Positions 24,246 through 35,610 of a stretch of 64,000 bases of DNA are shown piece by piece. The notes beneath the pieces are model-generated. The model searched no databases and was not told where the DNA came from. It saw only the letters and a program-made list of their open reading frames with translations. Position numbers and translations under genes: made by a program. Origin of the DNA: Bisporella sp. PMI_857 (Eukaryota; Ascomycota; Leotiomycetes; Helotiales; Helotiaceae); contig JAJSPD010000049.1 of the NCBI GenBank assembly GCA_021307315.1, positions 248,001 through 312,000 of the forward strand. The letters are read 5' to 3'. Positions within the stretch are counted from its first letter, which is position 1. Each line of letters starts with the position of its first letter.

Positions 24246-25079
24246 GCTTGTATCCGCATTCACCGTTGTATTTTGGAGTTCTGGGTCTGTTTATTATTTT
24301 TGTAATGAGCTTCGGAAGCAGGCCTATGGAAAAATACGGATATGCATATAATGGCGTTGCGGACTGGGAGAATATATACCTTCTAGAGTCTCTTCAATAA
24401 AATCATTTCTAATCCAACTGTCAATGCCTCAGCGATTTTGAAACATTCAACGATACATGAAACTTCACAGCGTTCACGTTTGCTACTGCGGATTGTTTGT
24501 CATGGTTACTTATCAACTCACTCTACCTACATTGGATGGCCAGTCATATTACGTGATTATGAGATTGCGTGTATCGCGCTGTCCTGTATGTAAATATTTA
24601 CGGCGCGCCTCATGCGCCTTAGTTCCTGAGCAGAAATCCGGCCAACATTCCTAAGGCCGTTCGCAGAGATATTGCTCGACCAGGCGATGTCCGTTCAACA
24701 ACCACCTTATTTTGCAGCTTTATGCGGCCTATACGCAGTAATGCGCTAGTCACCTACATTGCTCTCTTGTTTTTTTATTTTGTTTTATCAATTCGTAGCC
24801 TAAGGTTAATAGGCCGGCCGCAAGTACTTATTGAAACACGATATAAAGATGTTTTTTGTTTTATGACTTCAAGGCGGATTAAGTTTAGGGTTGAAGTGGT
24901 TTGGGTTGGAAGGCAAAAGTGCTAATGAACATCAATGAGTATTACTTCTATGTACTTAGTAGAGAAAAGACAGCCCTGATGTGCCGAAACGCCTGGGAAT
25001 ATTTGGAACGCCCGAGGAAGAGATCCACCATAACATACACACAGACGCCTCTTAGTCATTATCATTATTTAACCATTAC
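24246..25079. other. Intergenic, convergent 3' UTRs
   Basis: 834 bp between convergent stops. No gene supported. Confidence 0.5.
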
Positions 25080-27795
25080 TCAAATGGTAAACTTCAAGCC
25101 TCCCGAGATGTTCGATAATTCCACCGAGCTTCCTTGGCCTTCCCGCTCTACACCTTTCCTCGCCACCACGGTCTTGCTGCCCCATCCGTTATTTTCACGG
25201 ATTAATTTCACACCATTTCCTGCAATGGAAATGCTTCCTGACACTACCTTGGCAGAAATGATACCTTCCCATTGCTGAGGATACTTCAAAGTTATGGCAC
25301 CGGACGTTGACGAATGGGTGGAGTGCAAGTTACGTATTTTTTGGCTTTCGTCCGGGTTCTCATCGGAAGAGGCGGCATTTCCATCGAACATCTCTCCACT
25401 TTGTTTGGGTGGTAATAGAAGATATGGGTCACCATCTCCAATCGGGCGGTAAGGCGATGGCTTTCGGGGGCGCTTGTATGGCTGAGAAGCTCCCTCAATC
25501 AGGAATTCAGGTTCTAGCAGGTTTACGTTCGTTGATCCGCTCTCTATAATCAAATTAGCACGATGGTCAGCTGAAAGTGCTGGCAAGAGCTCGGTAGGTT
25601 CGGAGCTGTCTGAGGAACTGAAATTGATAGAAAAATGCCATGTCTCAGCTCCAAGACAGCTCTTGAACTTTTAAGTTCTCACTAGTTGGGAATACATGTT
25701 TGCAGGGAAGTGATACATACCCGAGCGAGTGTCAAGTTCTGAGTTGGTGTCTATGTTTCCAAAAATTGGCAGGATGGAAAGCTGAATAGAGCCTGACAAA
25801 CTCCTGTAAAGCCCGTGGGTCCCTTGGTAGTATGAGCCACTAATCCTTCCAGAAGTGGACTCCACGTTTGTGATGTAATCACGAAGAGGCGGCGTATATC
25901 TTCGGCCGCCAGCACCCAAGATTGGTAAATGAACATTGATCGAACTTGAATATGATTTTACTGCCAATGAGGCTGGGGCGGGCCGAGCTTCGTCTATGCC
26001 TTGTGGAATCACCCCAACCTGGACACTTCCTGAAATCGTTTTGAAGCTTAGTAAGTCATAAAGAGGATATAAACCAGAGATTGAGCCAGAAGTTGTTTCA
26101 ATCTCGATGCTGCGTGAGGCAAAGGAGTAATCGGGTTTCACATAGAGCTTAGAAGTTTGATTTGTATAACCATCCGTTATAGGGACTTGTGAACCGGGTT
26201 TAACGAATTTTGGAAATTGTATACTTCCAGATATGGTGGAAAATACGGACGCGCCGGAGAGGTTGACCTTCAGGTCATCAAGTACATGTAATTGCAATGT
26301 CACGGCTTCTACGCCGAGAGACCCCAGATCTGCATCTTCTGGTAGCCAGGCATTGATCTCAACCGAAATACAATGTGGGCCAGGTAGCTTCAGGCTGGCA
26401 TGCTTGGGAGTGCTGAGCCTGAAAGTCCGTGAAGATGAGTCCCAGTTGTGGATAATATCTAAGCTTGGATCACTAGTCCTGATATCAAAAGAAAAGTGAG
26501 CACCTAAATCAGAGTCCTGTCACCCATATAGTCAGCAGTTGATCGAAAGCTGGTAAAATCACATGTCCTGCACTAGTGCATTTTATGTCGGCTTCTCAAG
26601 AAGTTTCGAATAGTAGCAAAGACAGAATTAGAAAGACGGCAAGATTCTGATTTTGATGTACTCATTCACGCACCTTTGGAAGACGTTGAATTCGTATTGC
26701 GCCGGATGTCTGGATATGCTCTTCATTCTCAGGTCTGTCAAGATCCCCCTCATGCACAGTCTGAATGATGTAGAGGTCTTTACCAGTTCCTATGTCATAC
26801 TCAATTATGTCCAACGGCTTGTCGTAAGAGGCATAACTGCAGTATGGGCCTCTACCCCCTACGCTAGGATTGCCTTTATGTCTATCACCAGACTTTAAAT
26901 GGTTAGCTTTATGGTAAAATATATCTCGGAGAAAAACGCTATCAGTCGAATCTACAAATGGAACCGTTTGTAGGCAGTGCGATAAGAAATCAGTTGAACA
27001 TACAGTTAGTGTCACATTAAGTGTTGACAGAAGGATGCTGATAAAGACCACCAGGACTAGAGCGGCAAAGAGAACTTGTTTGACAACCTCTCGGCTTACT
27101 ATTCCACATAATGTACATATCGAGCGCCGTTTTGGAGGATATTTGTATAAAGGGGTCCTCTCCTCGCGCACATACTCTGGTTGTCCCATACTTTCTGGTT
27201 GTTGGGGTGGGTAGTACCCTTGTTCCGCTCCAGTTTGTTCGAACGTGTTATAAGCTCTATCGTTTTGAGGAGGTGATGGTGCACTTGTGGTTGCAGACGC
27301 TGAATATGCTGGAGGAGGAGCACCCATTAAAGGAGTATTCTCAGAAAGTGCGCTTCGATGTGGGGATCTGAGAGAGGAAGAAGCATTTGAACGTGGAGAG
27401 AAGGGTGTAGTATTTCTCAAGGGAGAAATTGGCGCGGTCGTATCGAACATAGCCAGTGGGGTAGGTAGTGGTGTGTCATCACTTCTCTGAGGGGACGCGT
27501 ATGTGTTGATAGTTGAGGTATGTGGTTGATGAGCTTGTGGCGCGGAGGCAGCAGTTCTAGTTGATCCTCCTACGCTCGCTGGGGTATCTCGTCCCAAACC
27601 TCTCCCAGGCCCTGGTATCAGAACCTTATCCTCCGTTGTCTTTCTATCTAGATTTGGAGTTGGATCTGGCACCAGTGTCTCTGGAATGCTCCTCGGGTTG
27701 AAGTATCCATCTGTTGGACTGAGCTCGTCCGTGAAAGACTCTGCGTCCGCATCCGCCTCCGAGTCTGCTGTGTAGAGATTATCCGAATGAGGCAT
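25080..27795 (-). CDS. Single-pass membrane protein with SGSI-repeat (DUF4097-like) ectodomain
   Basis: Predicted 815 aa from exons 27795-26674, 26516-25721 and 25609-25080 on the minus strand, phase-consistent. The first about 225 residues are disordered and Ser/Pro/Thr-rich; a basic PPKRRSICTLCG stretch precedes one transmembrane helix (VLFAALVLVVFISILLSTL). After it comes a domain with recurring short motifs: VFSTISGSIQF, IETTSGSISGLY, FKTISGSVQVGV, VESTSGRISGSY, YRSLSGSIQLSI, HSSTSGAITLKY, AKVVSGSISIAG and SNISGGLKFTI. This periodic S/T-x-SGS-I/V pattern is typical of beta-helical DUF4097/adhesin-like domains. The frame is open upstream of 27795 without ATG support. Positive-inside rule puts the repeats outside or in the ER lumen. 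No function is known to me. Confidence 0.8.
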
Positions 27796-29090
27796 CGCTG
27801 AGATTACTCGTGTAACCAGTACCCGGACTGTACTGTGCGGTACAGAATGCTGCTGCCTGCAGCGGGTTGAAACTTTGAGGCACCCAAGCCAGCTATGGAT
27901 GAGGTTAACACAATAATGCAACACAAACGACGATGTCTCGGCAGGATGAAATTGTTCTCGTAAGCTAGTGACGGAAGAATTGAGGGGAGACGGGACCCGT
28001 TGCCATTCAAGCCCAATAGCAATTAGCTTTTTGCATCTGCCTGGAATTGGCCGCGCAGACCACAAGGAGGATAGTGCTTACAATATACGGCAACATAGAG
28101 TAGCGCACAGTATATTACGAGCAAGAGAGCAGATATTCCTCTTTTTGACCTACCAGAACAGCGAGATTGACAGCTTACACCACAACCCCGCCAAACGAGA
28201 ATGGCGTCAGGTTAATGTATGAGATTGACAGCTCCCTATTGGCCCAATTTGACATTGCATGCAATGTGCCGTAATGGTGCAGTATTTGAGCTGCCTTTTT
28301 GGGTTGATATCCCACTTTACGCACAGTAGATTTATGGAGCTAAAACTATGACAGAGAAGCAGAAGAGAGGAACCCGGGCTTATGTAACAAGTGACTAAGC
28401 ATTCTCAATCACCGACCATTTATGAGTAACCATATCACAAAAAAGATGCAGTGAGTTTGCGATGCTGTGGAGTAATTATCTCACTCGCACTGAATAGCGA
28501 TTGGAAGACGCGTTTTGGGAGCAAAGCATGGTTAGTTCCAAGTGTAGACTCCTCCCTTAGGATTATTTTAGCCATCAGGTCATTTTAAGTTTGACGGATG
28601 ATCAAAAATTTATTCATGTATCCATCTGAACGTAATATATGAGCTACCTACATTGCTCATATAAGGTAGCGCGGAAAAGTAGGACTTCTGTAGCTTCTGA
28701 AGAACGAAAAGTACAGGAGATGCTCACGCGATCCAAAAACTATATGAGTCACCCCTTTTCTAAACTCGCTTAAAATCGGAAGTGGGGCTCATTGAAGCAA
28801 CTAGAAGACTTTTATCTGAAGTGGACTTCTAGCTAGGATTCCTACTAACAGCTGTCGCGTGAATACGTATCAGCGCTTCACCTGCTTGGCTAGTTGGGCT
28901 TAAGTAGCACTAGTTAAGGGAACTGTCCCGAAGACTCGTACGTCACTGATACTATATTATGCACAAGTATTTTATTCCTACAGAGTGATTTCATGTTATC
29001 TTCTCATCCGTAATTTCATACTCCATCTGTCCGTCTCTAATACCGTCTCTAATAATATGCTTACAGTTTTCTGCCATCCATCCTGATCCG
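27796..29090. other. Intergenic, no gene seen
   Basis: 1.3 kb between the membrane-protein start and the stop of the next leftward gene. Contains promoter and 3' UTR sequence only, as far as can be seen. Confidence 0.5.
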
Positions 29091-30344
29091 TTATTTTTGA
29101 GTAGATTTAATACATAGGATCTTTTTAGATGGATGATTTGTTTGGATGCCTTTGTTCTTTGTTTGATCGCCCTGGAGAACTTTGTGTGGAAGATCCATAT
29201 ACATATATCCTCTTTGCTCGTCTTTCTTACCCTCACCGCCAAAGGTTCGGGAAGATGATAGGGATGTTGCGGAACTTAAAGATTCGATGCTATCCGACGC
29301 GAAACTGTGCAGGGAATCGGATGAAGAAGGACGTTCATCATCAGAAAGACAAGACGGAGGGACTTTATGTTGCCTGCCAGCGAGTAGCAGCACTTTTGCT
29401 TCGAGGTCACCGGTGCTGTTCTCTCCGGCCCTCCAATTCTCCAAAGTTGATATTTTAGTTTCTCTTGTACCTTTGTTAAGTCGCCCATAACTTTCTCCGG
29501 AACCAGCAAATATAGTACAATTTGGTTTTTGGGACGATGGTAATCTCCTGATTCCAGCAGCCTTGCGCGCACTGGAGGACGAGGAGCAATCCGATCTAGA
29601 CATAGACGACAAAGAACCCGCATACGTGCTTGATTTGGGTGATGTGCGTACATTTGTTGGGTTGGCTTGGCTCTGTAGCTCACTAATCTTCTCGTTAAGA
29701 TTCACAATGCTTTCATCGCATAAACAATGACCGCCACCATTCCACTTCTGCAGACCCCAAGCAGGTCCATGATAGACACACTTGGTTTGAACATAAGTCT
29801 CACCATTGAGTGCCTCTGGGTTTGATGACCTGAGATATAATACATCCGTGTCTGATGGAGCATCGTTTGGTTTTGTGGTACTGTGAATTGGGAAACACTG
29901 CCACTTTTCGAATGGATGCCTAGACATGATGACGAAAGTGGCCATTCTCTCTCTGCCGTAGCCAGACCAAGCATCGCGTGTGAGTAAGATTGGATGGCCC
30001 GAACCGGTTTGGTCGAGAAAATGACGACCACCACAGATCGGCTGATGGCAGTAAAAAAGCTTCCTGTCGAGATGGCCGGGAAGAAAAGCTATTAGTCCCT
30101 GCTGGAGGCTTCTATGCAGTTGGGGATCTTTTGGAGCGCGACGTGGACCTGATGTGATATCATGCAACAAAGGAGCTGACGGAGTGGATTGAGGAGTGTT
30201 GGATTTAAAGGATTCCTTTGCAAAGGATTTGAACACTTCCATTTTCTCTTTGACCGCGCGTACCAAATTTGGATCGGCAGGTTCGAGCCCTAGCTGCACA
30301 AGTTGTTCAATAGAGTATCTTCTAAAGGAGGCTGATGTTGCCAT
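29091..30344 (-). CDS. Uncharacterised fungal protein with N-terminal YxxxxL-phi motif
   Basis: Single-exon gene, 417 aa, not assigned to a named family. The N terminus RRYSIEQLVQLG contains the eIF4E-binding consensus Y-x4-L-hydrophobic at residues 10-16. A folded-looking middle region (about residues 75-215) has regularly spaced aromatic, Cys and His residues: FYCHQPICGGRHFL, MATFVIMSRHPFEKWQCFP, DTDVLYLRSSNPEAL and VYHGPAWGLQKW. The C-terminal half is disordered and Ser-rich (SSSSSARKAAG, SLSSATSLSSS) and ends in a basic tail. The start is the first ATG in a 1.5-kb leader region, so the 5' UTR may be long. An eIF4E-binding role is only inferred from the short motif. Confidence 0.75.
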   Translation of the reverse strand: MATSASFRRYSIEQLVQLGLEPADPNLVRAVKEKMEVFKSFAKESFKSNTPQSTPSAPLLHDITSGPRRAPKDPQLHRSLQQGLIAFLPGHLDRKLFYCHQPICGGRHFLDQTGSGHPILLTRDAWSGYGRERMATFVIMSRHPFEKWQCFPIHSTTKPNDAPSDTDVLYLRSSNPEALNGETYVQTKCVYHGPAWGLQKWNGGGHCLCDESIVNLNEKISELQSQANPTNVRTSPKSSTYAGSLSSMSRSDCSSSSSARKAAGIRRLPSSQKPNCTIFAGSGESYGRLNKGTRETKISTLENWRAGENSTGDLEAKVLLLAGRQHKVPPSCLSDDERPSSSDSLHSFASDSIESLSSATSLSSSRTFGGEGKKDEQRGYMYMDLPHKVLQGDQTKNKGIQTNHPSKKILCIKSTQK

Positions 30345-31881
30345 ATTTGGTCGCCTAGAAAACGGATGTGGTGAAACAATTCGAACGGGGCACTAATTAT
30401 GAAAGTCAGCTCATAGCGTTGGTACGGGGTGATGGGATTTATGAATAGCAAATCATGCAGAGGTAGGTTATATGATATTCTGCGACCTGGGCAGGTCAGC
30501 ATACTTATAGAAACATGTGCTGCCAGTTGAGATCAAAATTGATGGACTTACATTAGGATCCAGCTAAATTGCTGTTAGATATGTAGCCCGACTATTTGGA
30601 TTCGAACTGACGCAATAGACTGTTTTAAATCGCCAACAGAACAAATCGATGACAAAAAAAAGCCATAGAAAGCATTTCTATAATGCTCCGAGAGCAAAAA
30701 CCAGGCTGGAACAGAATTTGAAGGTCTCGTACAGGAAATTGTACCCTAGAGATATATCTTCACAGACATGTATAGTGCTAGTGTTGCTTGACTGTGATGA
30801 TTTGGAGCACTAAATGACAAGCGCGAGGTAGCCCCAAACTAGCATGGACTATTCCACTATTCTTAAAAGTAGTATATCATTTCTCGGAACTTTTCTTCAT
30901 TTATATATTATTCCATGAGTGAATTGATGAACAAAATATACCGTATCATGGCTTGGAAATAGACTAGTTCGGATCTCGATGCATCATGAACAATGAGAGA
31001 GGTTTTGCCTAGGCTAAGGTTACAGCATATGTTACTTTCACATTGATTCTTAGATATATATCTATGCACCGGCTTCGGAACGATAGAAGGCCATTAGGGC
31101 ATTTCAAGGCACTCTCGGCTATTGCTGTATGATAAATTGTTTAGAACGATCTGTTTAAGGAGTATATGGCTCAGGACAAAGGGCATATTTGTATATCCCG
31201 AGATGCCAAGAATCAAATAGAGGGAATCTCGTTTGGGCACGTTGGTGACAGATTGTTTCTCATCTTGCCAGTTTAACTTTTTTTGCTGTATAATTGTGGA
31301 GACTTGCTTGCTTTAAATAAGTGATTCTTAGAATCTGAGAAGTAGCGCAGAGAAAGGCGGAACAGAGCTAGAGCACATAATGAAAGAAAAGAAACTCTAA
31401 AATCAAATCAAATCATATGAAATTGTTGGGAAAACAAATCAGGAGCAAGGCAAGCGGGTGCCGAGGCACAAGCGTATATATTAGGGAGGGAAGAAGTTCG
31501 GGGCTCAAGGGTATGAGCAAGCCGCTTTCCGAGCCGGAAATGTTGTGCTGTATTGTACTGTGAGTAACCAAGTGAGAACCAAGTTTCCCGTGAAATTGAG
31601 GCCAAGTTAGCCGAGGATTGTCACTAAGCCTTAATAGGCTAAGCATAATCTTGATTGGCTCATCCCTGTCTGTTTATTACTACGGCCCCATCTCCCGTCA
31701 TAAAGAGAGAGATTGTGCCCGCACCCGCGCCCGCGTTTCATGGCCCTAGTCTCGACATTTTGGTGATTTCTTGATCCTCAAGTGAATTACTCTGCGTGCA
31801 TTCACGTTTGCTCGAACGGCCAATCTTCTCCGGATCTCTCGGATGTCATTCCTTTGGATGTGAACCGTTGGGGCAATCACA
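30345..31881. other. Long intergenic between divergent genes
   Basis: 1.54 kb separating two divergent starts, the largest such spacer outside 54-58 kb. No gene supported. A T-loop-like ggattcgaa occurs near 30600 but no tRNA folds around it. Confidence 0.5.
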
Positions 31882-34800
31882 ATGGCACCCAGATTCAAGG
31901 ACGGCGAGGTGTTGACCTTTTCTGCCAAATGGGTGAGCTGGATTCACACTGCAGCTGCGTATAGTGCGTTGATCCCATTTCTCCATCGAGCATCTTTCTG
32001 CTTCGGGAGCTAACTATACTCAGCTGCGTTTCTCAGCGCCTTCTTCGTAGGTGTCTCGCTGCACTACCACAAGATAGTACAAAATGAATGGTTTGGCTAT
32101 CCGCAAGAATGGTTCCCCTCGGTGTCTGCGACAATTGGAGATCGATACCCAGAACGCTCCTTTTTCATGCTTTTCATAGCTGTCACATCAGGTACAGCTA
32201 GCAAGCATGGCCCGAATCATGGCAAATCTAATACATGACAGGTCCTCGGTTTGCGCTTGTAGGCTTATGGTATCTTCTTACAAAGCAGGCGAACTCGAAC
32301 ATCCCTAAAGCTGTTGCTTTCATGGGCATTTTTCGAACTTTTACATGCGGCGGCTGGACCTATGTTACCTCGACGGACGATCATGATTGGCACGATATCT
32401 TCATGATTTCATATCTGGTCGCTACATTACCATGGACGTTAGGATGTCTTTACCTTAGCCCTCCTAATTTCCGAGCTATCAAATATAGAAAGTATATCGC
32501 TAGCGCTTTCTTCGGTACACTCATACCTTTGGTGTATTATTTCATTCAGCACAAGGTCCATAGAATTCCCGGAGGTGAGAATGACGAACATACTTGTGGG
32601 GACCTGCTAACGGGAGACAGCTTATACCACCTATGCTTTCTTTGAATGGGCGTTAGTATTGTTTGACGTAGCATTTGATGCAGTAACAGCTCTTGACTTC
32701 GACACTTTTGAGCTTGTTGTCAGGGACGTGAAGGGTCTGAGCAAGGGGTATGTGTACTGGCTTCCAAAATAGGTCATGTAAAATATGCATTATGACCACC
32801 ATATATTACAATGAATATGTCTAAGTTCGTTTTTATGTAGACCGAAGCCACGCCTGGCCGATGCTACCGTTGAGACAGAGTATGAAGCTTTTCTCACAGT
32901 GCATGGAATTAGGCTGACAAACCATAGGAAAGACAAACCCATACTTCGACCTTATGCACAAGTATTCTCCTTCTATAGACTGTTAGAAGCAGCAGCAGAT
33001 ATCTACAACGGGGTATGTACCAAATTTGAGGGTATGCTTGTGTTGCTAATATATATTACAGTTCGTCTTTTGGTCCATTCTAACCTCTCTGGGACTGGTC
33101 GTGTGGTGTAAGTTCACAATCTATAGGTTGTGATCTATAGCTGACATTGTTAGACTTCCCATTGTGGCACATGGGAATCTCAGGCTACGAAGCTACCATA
33201 ATGTTGACTATGTCCCCTATCATACTTGCCAATTCAAAAATCCGGGCTTTCGTCATTCGACGCGTTCAACTATTCCGTCTTCTTTCGCTCTTCGGCCTAC
33301 TTGCATATCAGATCACTGATCCTGTTATCCGTTTAGGCATAGTCGGTGCTGGTATTGCAATATCCTGCGTCACCTGGGCGGCTACTTTTTACATTGAAGC
33401 AGTAAGCCCAGCTGGACTTGAGTCAAAAATCCTAGCCTGGACGATTGGTCTGCTTGCTTCCAGTGTTATCAAATTTGCGAATTATACCAGCAATCCTATT
33501 TGGCCAACATCTCACGCCGAAAATGGAGGTTGGAATGGCTTAGGATTGATTCTTGCACTTGGTGCTGTTTTCGTTTCGAGACGCAAGACTGTAGCCTCAA
33601 CCCAAGCAGATGTCAAAGTTCGAAATAGCGGCTCTTCCATTCTTACGGCTCTTGGGTTCGCTGGTCTCGTCTTCGGTCTTCACTCGCTACTCTCAGACTC
33701 TAGTACTATCATTCTTTGGACATGGGAAGGATACCCAATTCGTGGCCCAATTGCAGTACCTTATGGTTCACTGACCATCGCTGCAATGGGGGCTGGCTTG
33801 GTATTTGGTCTTCTTAAAGAAGAGCTAGCTCGAACTTGGACTCTCTATGGCGTTGGATGTATAGGTGCCGCAATCCTGACTACCAAAGCCAATTGGACGG
33901 GTTATTATGGTGGACTGGTGTTGACGTTTTATCTCACCGCAGTCGCTGTGCCTTTGGTAGGTTCTGCGGCCGGGAAAAATCCAGGCATGACCTTTGGTCT
34001 AGGCTTTCTTTTTTACAATTTCATGACCTTGTTTCATGTTTGGGTCGTCGCGTATGCATTCGTTCCTGGTGGACCTCTGGTCCGTGAGCGTACCGACTTG
34101 GTCATGGCCACTACAATGCTTTTGATCGGCTGCGGTGTCTTCGCAAATATGTCTTTACCCTCGACCGCTAGTTCGCGTGTAAAGACATCAAGTGCTTCTA
34201 GTCCGCGACTCTACTATTTGTATGTTCTTGGAGGCCTCCAAGTCATATCACTCGCTATCGCATACCTGCGCTTTCCAACCTACGATTACGTGCCTTATCA
34301 CAAGGACGATAAGGTTTTGACAGCAGGAATCTGGACTATCCACTTTTCTCTTGATAATGACATGTGGTCATCAGAGTACCGCATGCGAGATGTTATCAAA
34401 GAGCTTGAGATTGACGTTATCGGTCTTCTCGAGTCTGATCTGCAAAGAATTATCATGGGCAACAGGGACACAACACAGTTCTTGGCGGAGGATTTAGGAA
34501 TGTATGTTGATTATGGACCAGGACCAAACAAGCACACGTGGGGTGCTGCTTTGCTATCCAAATTCCCTATTGTCAACTCTACCCATCATCTTTTGCCATC
34601 ACCTGTTGGAGAGCTAGCCCCAGCTATCCACGCCACACTTGACGTGTATGGAGACTTGGTAGATGTCTTCGTGTTTCATTCTGGCCAAGAAGAAGACCCT
34701 GAGGATCGACGCCTTCAGTCTGAGTACCTGTCAAAGCTCATGGGATCAACTCCTCGTCCCGCAATCCTCCTATCTTACCTCGTAACAAAGCCTTTAGAGG

Positions 34801-35126
34801 GGAACTATAACACATATGTCTCCGAGGAATCCGGTATGCACGATATCGATCCATCAGATTGGGATCGATGGTGTGAATACATTCTATACAAAGGCTTAAA
34901 ACGAATGGCGTATGCTAGAGTTAGCAGATCTACAATCACCGATACCGAGATTCAGGTGGGCAAGTTCAAGATTGGCGAGAGGCCCGCTGAATCTGCCGAT
35001 GAGAGAAACAAGATAGTGGATGAAGCACAGGTCCCCGAGGGCATGAGATTCCCGGCTTTATTCCGTGGAGAAGGAGTCAGGGGACATCAGTATCACGTCT
35101 TCGATGAGCCGAGGTATTACGCTTAA
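31882..35126 (+). CDS. CWH43: Cwh43-like GPI-anchor lipid remodelling protein
   Basis: Predicted 966 aa from seven exons: 31882-31963, 32024-32191, 32242-32574, 32621-32747, 32841-33012, 33062-33107 and 33154-35126. Yeast Cwh43 replaces the diacylglycerol of GPI anchors with ceramide. The N-terminal third is a multi-pass FRAG1/DRAM/Sfk1-type module ([21 protein letters not shown] split between quotes: SLHYHKIV, then [20 protein letters not shown]). A second multi-pass region follows ([15 protein letters not shown] onward, with more than ten hydrophobic segments). The C-terminal region from about [16 protein letters not shown] is a DNase I/endonuclease-exonuclease-phosphatase-like domain ([38 protein letters not shown]). 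Length and order match fungal Cwh43 as a single fused protein; in mammals the parts are split into PGAP2 and CWH43. Confidence 0.93.
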
Positions 35127-35610
35127 CTCGCTTTCTGAAGCGAAGGCTAATAATTGCGAATTTCTTTGGTTTGGGGGTGGGGGATATTGTTATGCATAAT
35201 GAGTAATGGCAGGCGGGAAGCGGGGGACAAGTAGTAATGGCCTTGTAATATATTACCAATATCCAATACCCAAAGTCAAGCTTCCCTTTACGTTTTCCCT
35301 AGTGGACCTCAATCAGTCACTCTGTCAGTCTAGCGTGGAAGAAAGTAGAAGAGTTTCATTTCTTTAGATTAACTTATGTCAACTTAACCCATTGGGTCCA
35401 GATTGACGTGACAACAACTTGACGTACGTCAAAAAGCTCTACAGCGACCCATCTTTCTGAACCTTGTAGCGGAATGTTAAGTTCACTTTGTATATTTAAT
35501 GGCTCAAGATCTTGCACTACAATATGACATCTCATTATACCAAACTTTGAACGCCAGCCATAATATACACCCCCAAATATCTTCCACCAAGAACTCCGTC
35601 AGCACCCTCA
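35127..35610. other. Intergenic, convergent 3' UTRs
   Basis: 484 bp between CWH43 and MSH2 stops. No gene seen. Confidence 0.5.

Noticed and set aside
27796..28065. 90-residue upstream extension of the SGS-repeat membrane protein
   Set aside because: No ATG begins it; the first ATG in a reasonable context is at 27795.
29276..29683. Second minus-strand frame inside the unknown 417-aa gene
   Set aside because: Overlaps the longer frame completely and is a shadow of Ser-rich codons.
30583..30630. T-loop-like ggattcgaa on the minus strand
   Set aside because: The surrounding bases do not form a T-stem or acceptor stem.
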